Assembly (NCBI RefSeq): GCF_004122145.1 | Contig: NZ_SBKQ01000011.1 | Location: 62,001-126,000, forward strand | Reading direction: 5' to 3' | Origin: Flavobacterium piscinae | GTDB taxonomy: Bacteria; Bacteroidota; Bacteroidia; Flavobacteriales; Flavobacteriaceae | DNA: 64,000 nt | Shown here: positions 10,001 to 16,888 of the stretch, piece by piece | Layout: each line of letters begins with the position of its first letter | Numbering within the stretch: the stretch's first letter is position 1 | Notes under the pieces: model-generated | What the model saw: only the letters and a program-made list of their open reading frames with translations | The model's database searches: none | What the model was told of the DNA's origin: nothing | Made by a program: the position numbers and the translations under genes

Positions 10001-11959
10001 CTCATCTTCGGCAGTCCAAATTCTGTAAATTTCATAGGAACAGCCTTCACCTGAATTAACTTCTTTATAGGTTACTTCAGCAGCACCACAATTATCAGTA
10101 GCAGTTAAAACAGGAACAGCCGGTATAGCATCACAAGAGACAGCTACATCGGCCGGTAAATCTTCAACAAAAGTTGGTCCTACATTATCATTCACCACAA
10201 TAGTTTGTTTGTGAACAGTTGTGTTGCCACACTCATCTTCGGCAGTCCAAATTCTGTAAATTTCATATGAACAGCCTTCACCTGAATTAACTTCTTTATA
10301 GGTTACTTCAGCAGCACCACAATTATCAGTAGCAGTTAAAACAGGAACAACCGGTATAGCATCACAAGAGACAGCTACATCGGCCGGTAAATCTTCAACA
10401 AAAGTTGGTCCTACATTATCATTCACTACAATTGTTTGTTTGTGAACGGTAGTATTGCCACACTCATCTTCGGCAGTCCATATTCTGTAAATTTCATAGG
10501 AGCAGCCTTCGCCTGAGTTAACTTCTTTATAAGTTACTTCCGCAGCACCACAATTATCAGTAGCGGTTAAAACAGGAACAGCCGGAATAGCATCACAAGA
10601 GACAGCTACATCGGCCGGTAAATCTTCAACAAAAGTTGGTCCTACATTATCATTCACTACAATTGTTTGTTTGTGAACGGTTGTATTGCCACACTCATCT
10701 TCGGCAGTCCATATTCTGTAAATTTCATAGGAGCAGCCTTCGCCTGAGTTAACTTCTTTATAAGTTACTTCCGCAGCACCACAATTATCAGTAGCGGTTA
10801 AAACAAGAACAGCCGGAATAGCATCACAAGAGACAGCTACATCGGCCGGTAAATCTTCAACAAAAGTTGGTCCTACATTATCATTCACTACAATTGTTTG
10901 TTTGTGAACGGTTGTATTGCCACACTCATCTTCGGCAGTCCAAATTCTATAAATTTCATACGAGCAACCTTCACCTGAAATAACTTCTTTGTATGAAACT
11001 TCTGTATCGGTACAAGAATCTGAGGCAGTAAGAGTAGGTACTGTAGGAACTTCATCCGGACAATTTACTGCTAAATCTTGAGGAAGATATTCGTTAAAAG
11101 TAGGAGGAGTAGTGTCAACAACATTTATGATTTGAATATTAATTCCAATACAAAAATGCCAATTATATACCAAACAAACCCTAACAAAAGTTTGATGACA
11201 TGGGTCAACAATAGGACAAACAAAAAATTTGATTCTTGAAAAGAAATTTACATTTAAGTTTGAAACTTGTTTTTCAACACCTCGTTCAGAAATTAAGCCT
11301 TCAAAAGTAAAATTACCTACAACAGCTATTTCATCATTTTTAGATTTAGTTGTGGTAGCGTAAAGTACATTTTCACTGTTGGTTAATTTGAGTGTTGATC
11401 CCTCGTAACCGTTAATTCCGGTTAGAGAATTTGTTTTGGATAAATCAATGACATATTCATTTAAATTATCATAATTGATACCAAATTGGCGAGTTAAGTT
11501 ATCAGCATTAATTTTTGGATTGCTGTTTGCTTTTTTCTTTGTTAGCCAAAATGCATAATTGAACGCTAAGTCTTTTTGAGCTGAATTTACAATTGTTCCT
11601 AAAAGAACAGCTGTTCCATCGTTGTTTTCGATGAAATCTGTTTTTTCTGCAACAAAATTTGAATTAAAATCACCTGTTGAATTGCTAAGAACAAATTTAG
11701 ATTGATCTGATGATAAATTCAGTTCAGAAGAACTGGTGTACATTCGAGATTGACCATGTCCTAAACTAAAGGTGTAACACCAAGGTGTGGCGTTTTGGTT
11801 TCTCGGAGAATACGGTGGTATTGGATTACCGCATTCCACAGTTAAAGTACTGAACTGAGAATAGATTGAAGTGTTTGAAGAACTAAAAAAAGTTAGTAAA
11901 ACAACTAAAATCAAATTCAAAAAGTTAGTACGTAATGATTTTTCACTGGTTAATTTCAT
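7070..11959 (-). CDS. Giant secreted HYR-repeat protein with T9SS sorting domain
   Basis: 1629 residues. A signal-peptide-like start (LNLILVVLLTFFSSSNTSIYS) is followed by a unique N-terminal domain to ~290. Then come 16 tandem ~77-residue repeats of the HYR type (TVECDAVP...TATDNCG...YTLVRVWTAEDECGN...HKQTITVQD), each with four conserved Cys. A C-terminal type IX secretion sorting domain follows (FDVYPLPFVDDLTIRY...VYDLKGRLIHKA...VYILKVITDRGSETKKII). The protein is expected on the cell surface or released; adhesion is a common role for such repeats but unproven here. It is transcribed alone, ending at the hairpin at 7026. Confidence 0.92.
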   Translation of the reverse strand: MKLTSEKSLRTNFLNLILVVLLTFFSSSNTSIYSQFSTLTVECGNPIPPYSPRNQNATPWCYTFSLGHGQSRMYTSSSELNLSSDQSKFVLSNSTGDFNSNFVAEKTDFIENNDGTAVLLGTIVNSAQKDLAFNYAFWLTKKKANSNPKINADNLTRQFGINYDNLNEYVIDLSKTNSLTGINGYEGSTLKLTNSENVLYATTTKSKNDEIAVVGNFTFEGLISERGVEKQVSNLNVNFFSRIKFFVCPIVDPCHQTFVRVCLVYNWHFCIGINIQIINVVDTTPPTFNEYLPQDLAVNCPDEVPTVPTLTASDSCTDTEVSYKEVISGEGCSYEIYRIWTAEDECGNTTVHKQTIVVNDNVGPTFVEDLPADVAVSCDAIPAVLVLTATDNCGAAEVTYKEVNSGEGCSYEIYRIWTAEDECGNTTVHKQTIVVNDNVGPTFVEDLPADVAVSCDAIPAVPVLTATDNCGAAEVTYKEVNSGEGCSYEIYRIWTAEDECGNTTVHKQTIVVNDNVGPTFVEDLPADVAVSCDAIPVVPVLTATDNCGAAEVTYKEVNSGEGCSYEIYRIWTAEDECGNTTVHKQTIVVNDNVGPTFVEDLPADVAVSCDAIPAVPVLTATDNCGAAEVTYKEVNSGEGCSYEIYRIWTAEDECGNTTVHKQTIVVNDNVGPTFFEDLPADVAVSCDAIPAIPVLTATDNCGAAEVSYKETRTDGNCPSNYTLVRVWTAEDECGNTTVHKQTITVQDTTAPAFVEDLPMDMTVECDAVPLAMTLTATDNCGSAEVSYKETRTDGNCPSNYTLVRVWTAEDECGNTTVHKQTITVQDTNAPAFVEDLPMDMTVECDAVPMAMTLTATDNCGSASVEYGEIRNDGNCPSSYTLVRTWTAMDECGNTTVHTQTITVQDTTAPAFVEDLPMDMTVECDAVPMEMTLTATDNCGSAEVSYKETRTDGNCPSNYTLVRVWTAEDECGNTTVHKQTITVQDTTAPAFVEDLPMDMTVECDAVPMAMTLTATDNCGSAEVSYKETRTDGNCPSNYTLVRVWTAEDECGNTTVHTQTITVQDTTNPMFTGQLPQNVTVECDQVPQPANVTATDNCSVPTILFFETRIDGTCPNDYTLVRLWKATDSCGNYIFHKQTITVHDNTAPTFVESLPADVAVACDAIPAIPTITAMDNCGAAEVTYKEVTSGQGCQYEIYRIWTAEDACGNTTTHKQTIVVSDTEAPTFVESLPTDVAVACDAIPAIPTITATDNCGAAEVTYKEVTSGQGCQYEIYRIWTAEDACGNTTTHKQTIVVSDTEAPTFVESLPTDVAVACDAIPAIPTITATDNCGAAEVTYKEVTSGQGCQYEIYRIWTAEDACGNTTTHKQTIVVSDTEAPTFVESLPTDVAVACDAIPAIPTITATDNCGAAEVTYKEVTSGQGCQYEIYRIWTAEDACGNTTTHKQTIVVSDTEAPTFVESLPADVAVACDAIPAIPAITATDNCSEVEVSYKEVRSNDNDCDYEIYRIWTAEDACGNTIVHKQTIVVLPASNPQGPQRGIFDSNVSFDVYPLPFVDDLTIRYTFDYNSPVQVEVYDLKGRLIHKANDTNGYLNKEYTINLTTVRESSQVYILKVITDRGSETKKIISANR
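7380..11120. repeat. 16 tandem 231-bp HYR repeats in three sequence classes
   Basis: The repeats fall into blocks. At the protein N-terminal end there is a divergent first copy and copies 2-5 of a 'VSCDAIPAVPVL/EGCSYEIYR' class. Copies 7-10 are a 'VECDAVPMAMTL/GNCPSNYTLVR' class. Copy 11 is divergent. Copies 12-16 are a 'VACDAIPAIPTI/QGCQYEIYR' class. Copy 6 is a hybrid: its first half is of the first class and its second half of the second. Copies between 7600 and 8510 differ by only a few bases per 231. Confidence 0.9.
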
Positions 11960-12402
11960 ACGAATTAATTTTATTTAATTAAATTCTTTCTTGAATTATT
12001 TATTAAAAGTAGATTTTTCGTATTTGGGGGGCGGAGGCTAAATAAAGTTTAATTCATAGGCAATGCTTGTTTAATAGTTTATTAAAATGATGTTTTAAAA
12101 ATAAAAAAAGTAGGTACAGACTTTATCAGAAATGTAAAGACTTAAAATTTGTTTTTGAAGTAAAGATGGGGTTGTCTTGTGTGGTACAATGGCTAAATTC
12201 TATCTATTTTATCAATACGTCAAATAAAATCGACGAAATGCATCATTTAATCTATTATGTGTAATTTTAACAATTGTTTTTGCTAAAACATGTTAATATA
12301 TAGTAAATTTAATGTAAATAATGTAAAAAAAATCCCACTTCAATTTTAGAAATGGGATTTTGATATTTTAAATTTTCGATTTTCGTTCTCGAAAAATTAT
12401 AA
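11960..12402. other. 443-bp AT-rich intergenic region
   Basis: No open reading frame of note. It should contain the promoter of the HYR gene (minus strand), but I see no exact TAnnTTTG there. There is an isolated G-run near 12025-12031. Its right end holds the ndk terminator. Confidence 0.6.
12322..12361 (-). terminator. ndk terminator
   Basis: Stem AAAATCCCA / TGGGATTTT around 12329-12361, followed on the minus strand by a run of T. Confidence 0.8.
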
Positions 12403-12822
12403 TTAAAACATCTCTCTACCTGAAAAATGAAATGCACTTTCAATCGCCGCATTTTCATCAGAATCAGAACCGTGAACAGCATTTTCACCCATAGAAGTTG
12501 CATATTTTTTACGGATAGTTCCTTCTGCAGCATTTGCTGGATTGGTAGCACCAATTAAAGTCCTGAAGTCTTCCACAGCGTTTTCTTTTTCCAAAATAGC
12601 TGCAACGATAGGGCCACGCGTCATAAACTCTACCAATTCACCATAAAATGGTCTTTCAGCGTGAACAGCATAAAAAGCCTTTGCATCAGCCACTGTCAAT
12701 TGCGTTAATTTCATTGCTACGATTCTGAAACCACCTTCCGTAATCATATTCAAAATCCCACCGATGTGTCCGTTTTCAACCGCATCCGGCTTAATCATTG
12801 TAAAAGTTCTATTTGTTGCCAT
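12403..12822 (-). CDS. ndk: Nucleoside diphosphate kinase
   Basis: 139 residues, the usual Ndk length when the ATG at 12822 ([22 protein letters not shown]) is used; a longer in-frame ORF to 12879 adds a non-homologous tail and crosses the promoter. The catalytic phosphohistidine is H117 in [10 protein letters not shown]. The enzyme equalises nucleoside triphosphate pools by transferring the gamma-phosphate of ATP to NDPs. It is a single-gene unit with its own promoter and terminator. Confidence 0.97.
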   Translation of the reverse strand: MATNRTFTMIKPDAVENGHIGGILNMITEGGFRIVAMKLTQLTVADAKAFYAVHAERPFYGELVEFMTRGPIVAAILEKENAVEDFRTLIGATNPANAAEGTIRKKYATSMGENAVHGSDSDENAAIESAFHFSGREMF

Positions 12823-12849
12823 TTTAATTTGCTTGTTTAAATTCGGGTG

Positions 12850-12879
12850 CAAAGGTAGGGTTTTTGTTTGAAGTTTCAA
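12850..12879 (-). promoter_or_regulatory. ndk promoter (TTG-19-TACCTTTG)
   Basis: On the minus strand TACCTTTG (12857-12850) matches TAnnTTTG exactly, with TTG (12879-12877) 19 bases upstream. The TTG element lies inside the TTTCARG heptamer repeat. Confidence 0.65.
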
Positions 12880-12897
12880 GTTTCAGGTTTCAAGTTT
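12874..12897. repeat. TTTCARG heptamer repeat, 3 units
   Basis: Units TTTCAAG, TTTCAGG, TTTCAAG, then a T-run. The same heptamers occur at 17078-17105 (inside a gene), 50663-50690 and about 50821. Confidence 0.8.
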
Positions 12898-12898
12898 T

Positions 12899-13023
12899 TT
12901 TAGAAGCGAATGGCTTGGGCATTTTCAGGAATCCATTTTCCCGCTTTTCGTTCCAATTTTTTGTTCACGAGCAAAGCTCGCCAACAAAAAGATTTCCACT
13001 TCAATCGGGGCTAGGAGGGAAGC
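12899..13023. repeat. Dispersed element with variable hairpin, copy 2
   Basis: It starts GAAGCGAATGGCTTGGGC, continues ATTTTCCCGC, contains the hairpin TTTTTGTTCACGAGC / GCTCGCCAACAAAAA (about 12957-12992) and ends ATCGGGGCTAGGAGGGAA. The outer parts match the element at 50532-50657 almost base for base, while the hairpin in the middle differs. It fills the gap between ndk and the toxin-antitoxin pair. Confidence 0.75.
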
Positions 13024-13130
13024 CGTTTAAGAATTAGTTTAGTAAAGAAATTTCAGTTCAAAAGGAAACTTAATTTTAAATTTTATAAAATCCTGATTTT
13101 TTATTACTTTTGATAAATATACTTTGCCAT

Positions 13131-13370
13131 ATGAAATCAGATGCAACCCTTTTAAATCAAAAACTTGAATTAATTCAATGGCTTTCTACTGTTGAAGATT
13201 CTTCTCTTATCAAAAAAATTATGGAATTGAGAAAGAAAGAAACTTCCGATTGGTGGAATTCAATTTCTGAAGAAGAAAAAAAATCCATTGATTTAGGACT
13301 CAAAGATGCAGAAGAGGGTAAGTTGAATTCTCACAATAAGGCTAGGGAAATCTATGAAAAGTGGTTATAG
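13131..13370 (+). CDS. Antitoxin of a RelE/ParE-type pair
   Basis: 79 residues from the ATG at 13131 (MKSDATLLNQKLELIQWLS); a start at 13110 is possible but adds a non-conserved tail. The pattern (helical N-terminus, KKETSDWWNSISEEEKKSIDLGLKDAEEGK, C-terminal YEKWL) is that of the flavobacterial 'addiction module protein' family always found before a RelE/ParE toxin. The stop overlaps the toxin start by 17 bases, the usual coupling in such pairs. It would bind and neutralise the toxin and repress its own promoter. Confidence 0.8.
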   Translation: MKSDATLLNQKLELIQWLSTVEDSSLIKKIMELRKKETSDWWNSISEEEKKSIDLGLKDAEEGKLNSHNKAREIYEKWL

Positions 13371-13659
13371 AATTCTCTGGACAGATAATGCTCTACTAGA
13401 ATTAAAGAAAACGGTAAATTATTTAGAACAAAATTGGACGGAAAGAGAATTAAAGAAATTAGCAACCCAATTAGAAAAAACACTACAGTTAATTTCTCAA
13501 AATCCATATCTCTTTCAAGCCTCGGATGTTAAAAAAAATGTTCGAAGAGCAGTTATTCTATCTGTTAATTCAATGTATTATAGAATTTTAGAAAATGAAA
13601 ATGAAATCTTGTCATTTTTTTCAAATCGTCAAAATCCAGATAAAAGAAAATTAAAATAA
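13354..13659 (+). CDS. RelE/ParE family toxin
   Basis: 101 residues, typical toxin length. Typical motifs are YRILWTDNALLELKKTVNYLEQNW at the start, then ISQNPYLFQASDVKKNVRRAVILSVNSMYYRIL and the C-terminal SFFSNRQNPDKRK, which fits the ParE branch. ParE toxins poison gyrase and RelE toxins cleave mRNA; which applies here cannot be told. The stop lies 1 base from the end of the convergent bshC gene. Confidence 0.85.
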   Translation: MKSGYRILWTDNALLELKKTVNYLEQNWTERELKKLATQLEKTLQLISQNPYLFQASDVKKNVRRAVILSVNSMYYRILENENEILSFFSNRQNPDKRKLK

Positions 13660-13660
13660 T

Positions 13661-15283
13661 CTACAAAACCACCACTTTAAATTCCATCTCCAACGGTTTC
13701 AATTCCTTCAACAATTTTTCAATCAATTCTTCACCAAATTCCACATAAAACTCAGCAAAATTTACTTTTCGTTCCTGTAAACTTTGGTTCGGGAACAATT
13801 CATTTTGCAACGAAATAATGCGGTTTAAATGTTCTTGGTGAACTCGTTTTTCCGCTTTTAATAAACGTTTTTCTAAATTTTCTAAACCTTTAATTTGTTT
13901 GGCTTCTTGAGCTTTTACAGCTCCTAAAAACGATTTATCGGTAGCTTTAGCCATTTCGTGAAGTGCTTCAAATTGCTTTTTCAACGCTTCTTTTTGAGCC
14001 GAAAAATCAATCGTAAAATCAGAAAGTAATTTGGTCTTTTGGTCAAATAATTCTTGCTGATTTAAAAATAAATCACGCCAAGTCAATTGCAATTTATCTG
14101 CTTTTTTGGCTTGTTTTTCCGTTGCCAACAAAACCGAATTACGTAGTAATAAAATCGGGAAAGTCACTTTCTGACTTTCGAAAAACGATTTTAATTCCAA
14201 CCAATACGCCAATTCGCCACCCCCGCCAATGTAGCATAAATTCGGCAAAATGACTTCTTGGTATAAAGGTCTTAACAACACATTCGGACTAAATTTTTCA
14301 GGATGATTGTCAACTTCTTTCACTATTTCATCTTCCGAAAAAGTCATTTTTGTATTCAAAACAGCATAACTTCCGTTTTCAAAAACAATTCGCTCACGCA
14401 AATTATCTTCAATATAAAACAGATTAATTTCCCTCGGATTCACTTGAATCGAATAGGATTCCAACGAAGGAATTGTTTCATTCACTTTCGTAAAAGCTGT
14501 TTGCTGCAACAACTCATTTTTGATGTAAGGAATAAACGATTTTTTCAAATCAGTATCATCACCATCAATAATAACCAAACCTTCTTTGGCAAACAATTCG
14601 TTCGCTAAATACCGAGTGGCATCAGCTAAATTCGTATGATTCAAATACGCTTTTTTGAAAAGGTTTTTAAGGTATTCAGCATTTTTTCCTAAACCAATTT
14701 CTGATTCAAAAACGGCAAAAACTTCTTCTAAACCTTCAGTGGATAATCGGCCTACCGGACCAAAACTTTCCCGATTCCAACTAATTTTTTTATGTTGAAA
14801 AGTAAAATAATTAATTTCTTCAAAATCATGATCTTCCGTCGCCATCCAATAAATGGGTACAAAATTGTTTTCGGGAAATTCTTTTTTTAATTGTTTACAC
14901 AAATTAATGGTCGAAATAATTTTATATAAAAAATACAATGGACCTGTAAACAAATTCAATTGATGTCCGGTTGTAATCGTAAAAGTGTTGTATTGGTTTA
15001 AAAGTTGAATGTTGTTCAAAGTCGTTTCAGATGTTTGAATTGACTCATATTGCTTTTCTAAAACTGAAACTAAAATTTCCCTTTTGAATTTCCCATTGAT
15101 ATTGTCATTGCCATTGTCATTGCCATTGTCATTGTCCCCTTTTTCCTCCAACTGTAACTTAAAATTTCCCAAGTTCGGAAATCGATGATATAAAGCTTTC
15201 AACTCCGATTTTTCATTCAGATAATCGTTGATTAAGGATGAAAAATATCCGGATTCTTGATAGCTGATACAGTCGGTTGGCAT
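13661..15283 (-). CDS. bshC: Bacillithiol biosynthesis cysteine-adding enzyme BshC
   Basis: 540 residues, about the family length. Motifs include TITTGHQLNLFTGPLYFLYKIISTI, FVPIYWMATEDHDFEEINY and YIGGGGELAYWLELK. BshC adds cysteine to glucosamine-malate in the last step of bacillithiol synthesis, so the organism probably makes this thiol. A low-complexity Asp/Asn/Gly stretch near residue 50-63 is encoded by a hexanucleotide repeat and looks like a recent insertion. bshA and bshB are not in the window. Confidence 0.93.
   Translation of the reverse strand: MPTDCISYQESGYFSSLINDYLNEKSELKALYHRFPNLGNFKLQLEEKGDNDNGNDNGNDNINGKFKREILVSVLEKQYESIQTSETTLNNIQLLNQYNTFTITTGHQLNLFTGPLYFLYKIISTINLCKQLKKEFPENNFVPIYWMATEDHDFEEINYFTFQHKKISWNRESFGPVGRLSTEGLEEVFAVFESEIGLGKNAEYLKNLFKKAYLNHTNLADATRYLANELFAKEGLVIIDGDDTDLKKSFIPYIKNELLQQTAFTKVNETIPSLESYSIQVNPREINLFYIEDNLRERIVFENGSYAVLNTKMTFSEDEIVKEVDNHPEKFSPNVLLRPLYQEVILPNLCYIGGGGELAYWLELKSFFESQKVTFPILLLRNSVLLATEKQAKKADKLQLTWRDLFLNQQELFDQKTKLLSDFTIDFSAQKEALKKQFEALHEMAKATDKSFLGAVKAQEAKQIKGLENLEKRLLKAEKRVHQEHLNRIISLQNELFPNQSLQERKVNFAEFYVEFGEELIEKLLKELKPLEMEFKVVVL
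15101..15136. repeat. ATTGYC hexamer repeat inside bshC
   Basis: Six units (ATTGTC, ATTGCC, ATTGTC, ATTGCC, ATTGTC, ATTGTC). The unit length is a multiple of three, so copy-number changes would only add or remove Asp-Asn or Gly-Asn pairs. Confidence 0.85.
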
Positions 15284-15389
15284 AGTTTGAAAGTTTTCGT
15301 AAAAATAAAGAAAATAAAAGTAGTGAAAAGTGGTTTAACAATTGGTTGGGAAATATCAAGTTTTACTATTAATGGAATGTATTGCAAAC

Positions 15390-15406
15390 TATTTTTGTTA
15401 AATTTG
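15390..15406 (+). promoter_or_regulatory. Candidate promoter of the T9SS protein gene
   Basis: Two near-adjacent exact TAnnTTTG matches (TATTTTTG at 15390 and TAAATTTG at 15399) lie 13-29 bases before the start. A well-spaced upstream TTG is not evident. Confidence 0.4.
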
Positions 15407-15418
15407 TTTATAAACTAA

Positions 15419-16879
15419 ATGTTCATGAAAAAGTTTTTTTTCTTCACGTTACTGATTTCGTTTCAATCGATTAGTCAAAGTTTACTGAGAATTGAACCCG
15501 AAAATTTTTCAAATGTTTATTTTTTTGGGGGTATTGCCAGCTTTAATAATAGTGAAATTGCAGTTTCAGGCTATGATGCAATGCCTCCGAATGGTACTCT
15601 TAAACTATATCTTTTTAATTATGAATCTTCAGGAATTTCACCAAATGGTATCTTGAATTCACCGGAAGCAAATCAATTTTTTGGAGGTGGAATAGAAATG
15701 ACAGATAATTATTTGTTTGTCGGCTCAACAACTAACAATACTAATATTACAAACGGAGGTGCGGTTTATGTATTTAAAAAGGTAAATTCAACTTGGGAAT
15801 ATTTACAAAAAATTCAGCCAGCTACCCAACATGAGAATGATTATTTTGGTTCAAATATAAAAATTCATAACGGACAATTATTCATCACTTCTTTCGGCTA
15901 TGATGCAAATGGAGATGCTTCAATAAATGAAGGTGCAGTTTATGTGTTTAATCAAAATGAAGATGCTTTTTCATTTCAGCAAATAATAACCACAACTCCC
16001 GAAAATACAGGTTTTGGTATTTTATTAGATATTGAAAATGATATGTTAGTGACGACTTCAACTAATTCAGCGAATGATTTTATTCATGTTTTTACGGTAG
16101 AAAATTCTAATTGGGAGTTGGTAAACACGACTCTCATGCCTACGTTTAATTTTGAATCTAGTCCGGATATTTATATTCCCCATTTTTTCAGAGTGAGTTT
16201 TTCAAATCTTAAATTGTATATGTATGATATTGTAGATTTAGAATTTGATTTGTTAGGACAAAAAATGATTAAAATTTATAATTGGTCTGAAGATTTTGAA
16301 GAATGGAGTTTTGCGGAAGATTTTATATTTCAAGAAGGAGATTATTATGAGTATAAAGTAAAAGTAAGTGGCAATAATATGTTTATAATTCCAGTAGGAT
16401 TTTATATTTTACAGATGGAACGAAAAAATCCTGCTTTTCATTTTGTTAATAATGAAGGAAACTGGAATTATAATAATACTTATGCTGGGATGAGTTCTTA
16501 TACCAATGATAATTTTGGGCATTTTACTTTAGTAAAAGGAAATAAAGTTTTATTTGGAAATGCAAATGAATATTGGACACAACCTATAATGGCTGCAAAT
16601 GGAGGAGCGTATATGTTAGACGTTACTTTAGGAATCAACGAATTTGAAACTAATAATTTCGTTATTTATCCAAATCCAACTGATGGGAAAATATCTATTT
16701 ATGCTCAAAATAGTGAAACTTCTTCTGTTGAAATTTATAATAGTTTGGGCAAAAAAGTATTAGAATCTAAGTCAACAATTTCTGAGATTGATATTTCTAA
16801 TTTGACAGCAGGAATCTATTTTTGTAGAATAACTTCAAATGATAATTCTATAATTTATCAAAAGATTATAAAGAGATAA
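15419..16879 (+). CDS. Secreted protein with FG-GAP-like repeats and T9SS sorting domain
   Basis: 486 residues. There is a signal peptide (MKKFFFFTLLISFQSISQ; the ATG at 15425 may be the true start). The body contains repeated beta-propeller-like blocks (YFGSNIKIHNGQLFITS, GGAVYVFKKVNSTWEYLQKI, EGAVYVFNQNEDAFSFQQI). A C-terminal type IX sorting domain follows (FVIYPNPTDGKISIYAQ...SVEIYNSLGKKVLES...GIYFCRITSNDNSIIYQKIIKR). It should be exported by the T9SS. Ligand and function are unknown. It ends 9 bases before the radical SAM gene. Confidence 0.85.
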   Translation: MFMKKFFFFTLLISFQSISQSLLRIEPENFSNVYFFGGIASFNNSEIAVSGYDAMPPNGTLKLYLFNYESSGISPNGILNSPEANQFFGGGIEMTDNYLFVGSTTNNTNITNGGAVYVFKKVNSTWEYLQKIQPATQHENDYFGSNIKIHNGQLFITSFGYDANGDASINEGAVYVFNQNEDAFSFQQIITTTPENTGFGILLDIENDMLVTTSTNSANDFIHVFTVENSNWELVNTTLMPTFNFESSPDIYIPHFFRVSFSNLKLYMYDIVDLEFDLLGQKMIKIYNWSEDFEEWSFAEDFIFQEGDYYEYKVKVSGNNMFIIPVGFYILQMERKNPAFHFVNNEGNWNYNNTYAGMSSYTNDNFGHFTLVKGNKVLFGNANEYWTQPIMAANGGAYMLDVTLGINEFETNNFVIYPNPTDGKISIYAQNSETSSVEIYNSLGKKVLESKSTISEIDISNLTAGIYFCRITSNDNSIIYQKIIKR

Positions 16880-16888
16880 AAGCTATTT

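Noticed and set aside
12309..12554. 81-codon minus-strand ORF over the ndk 3' end
   Set aside because: Lies in another frame of ndk and crosses its terminator.
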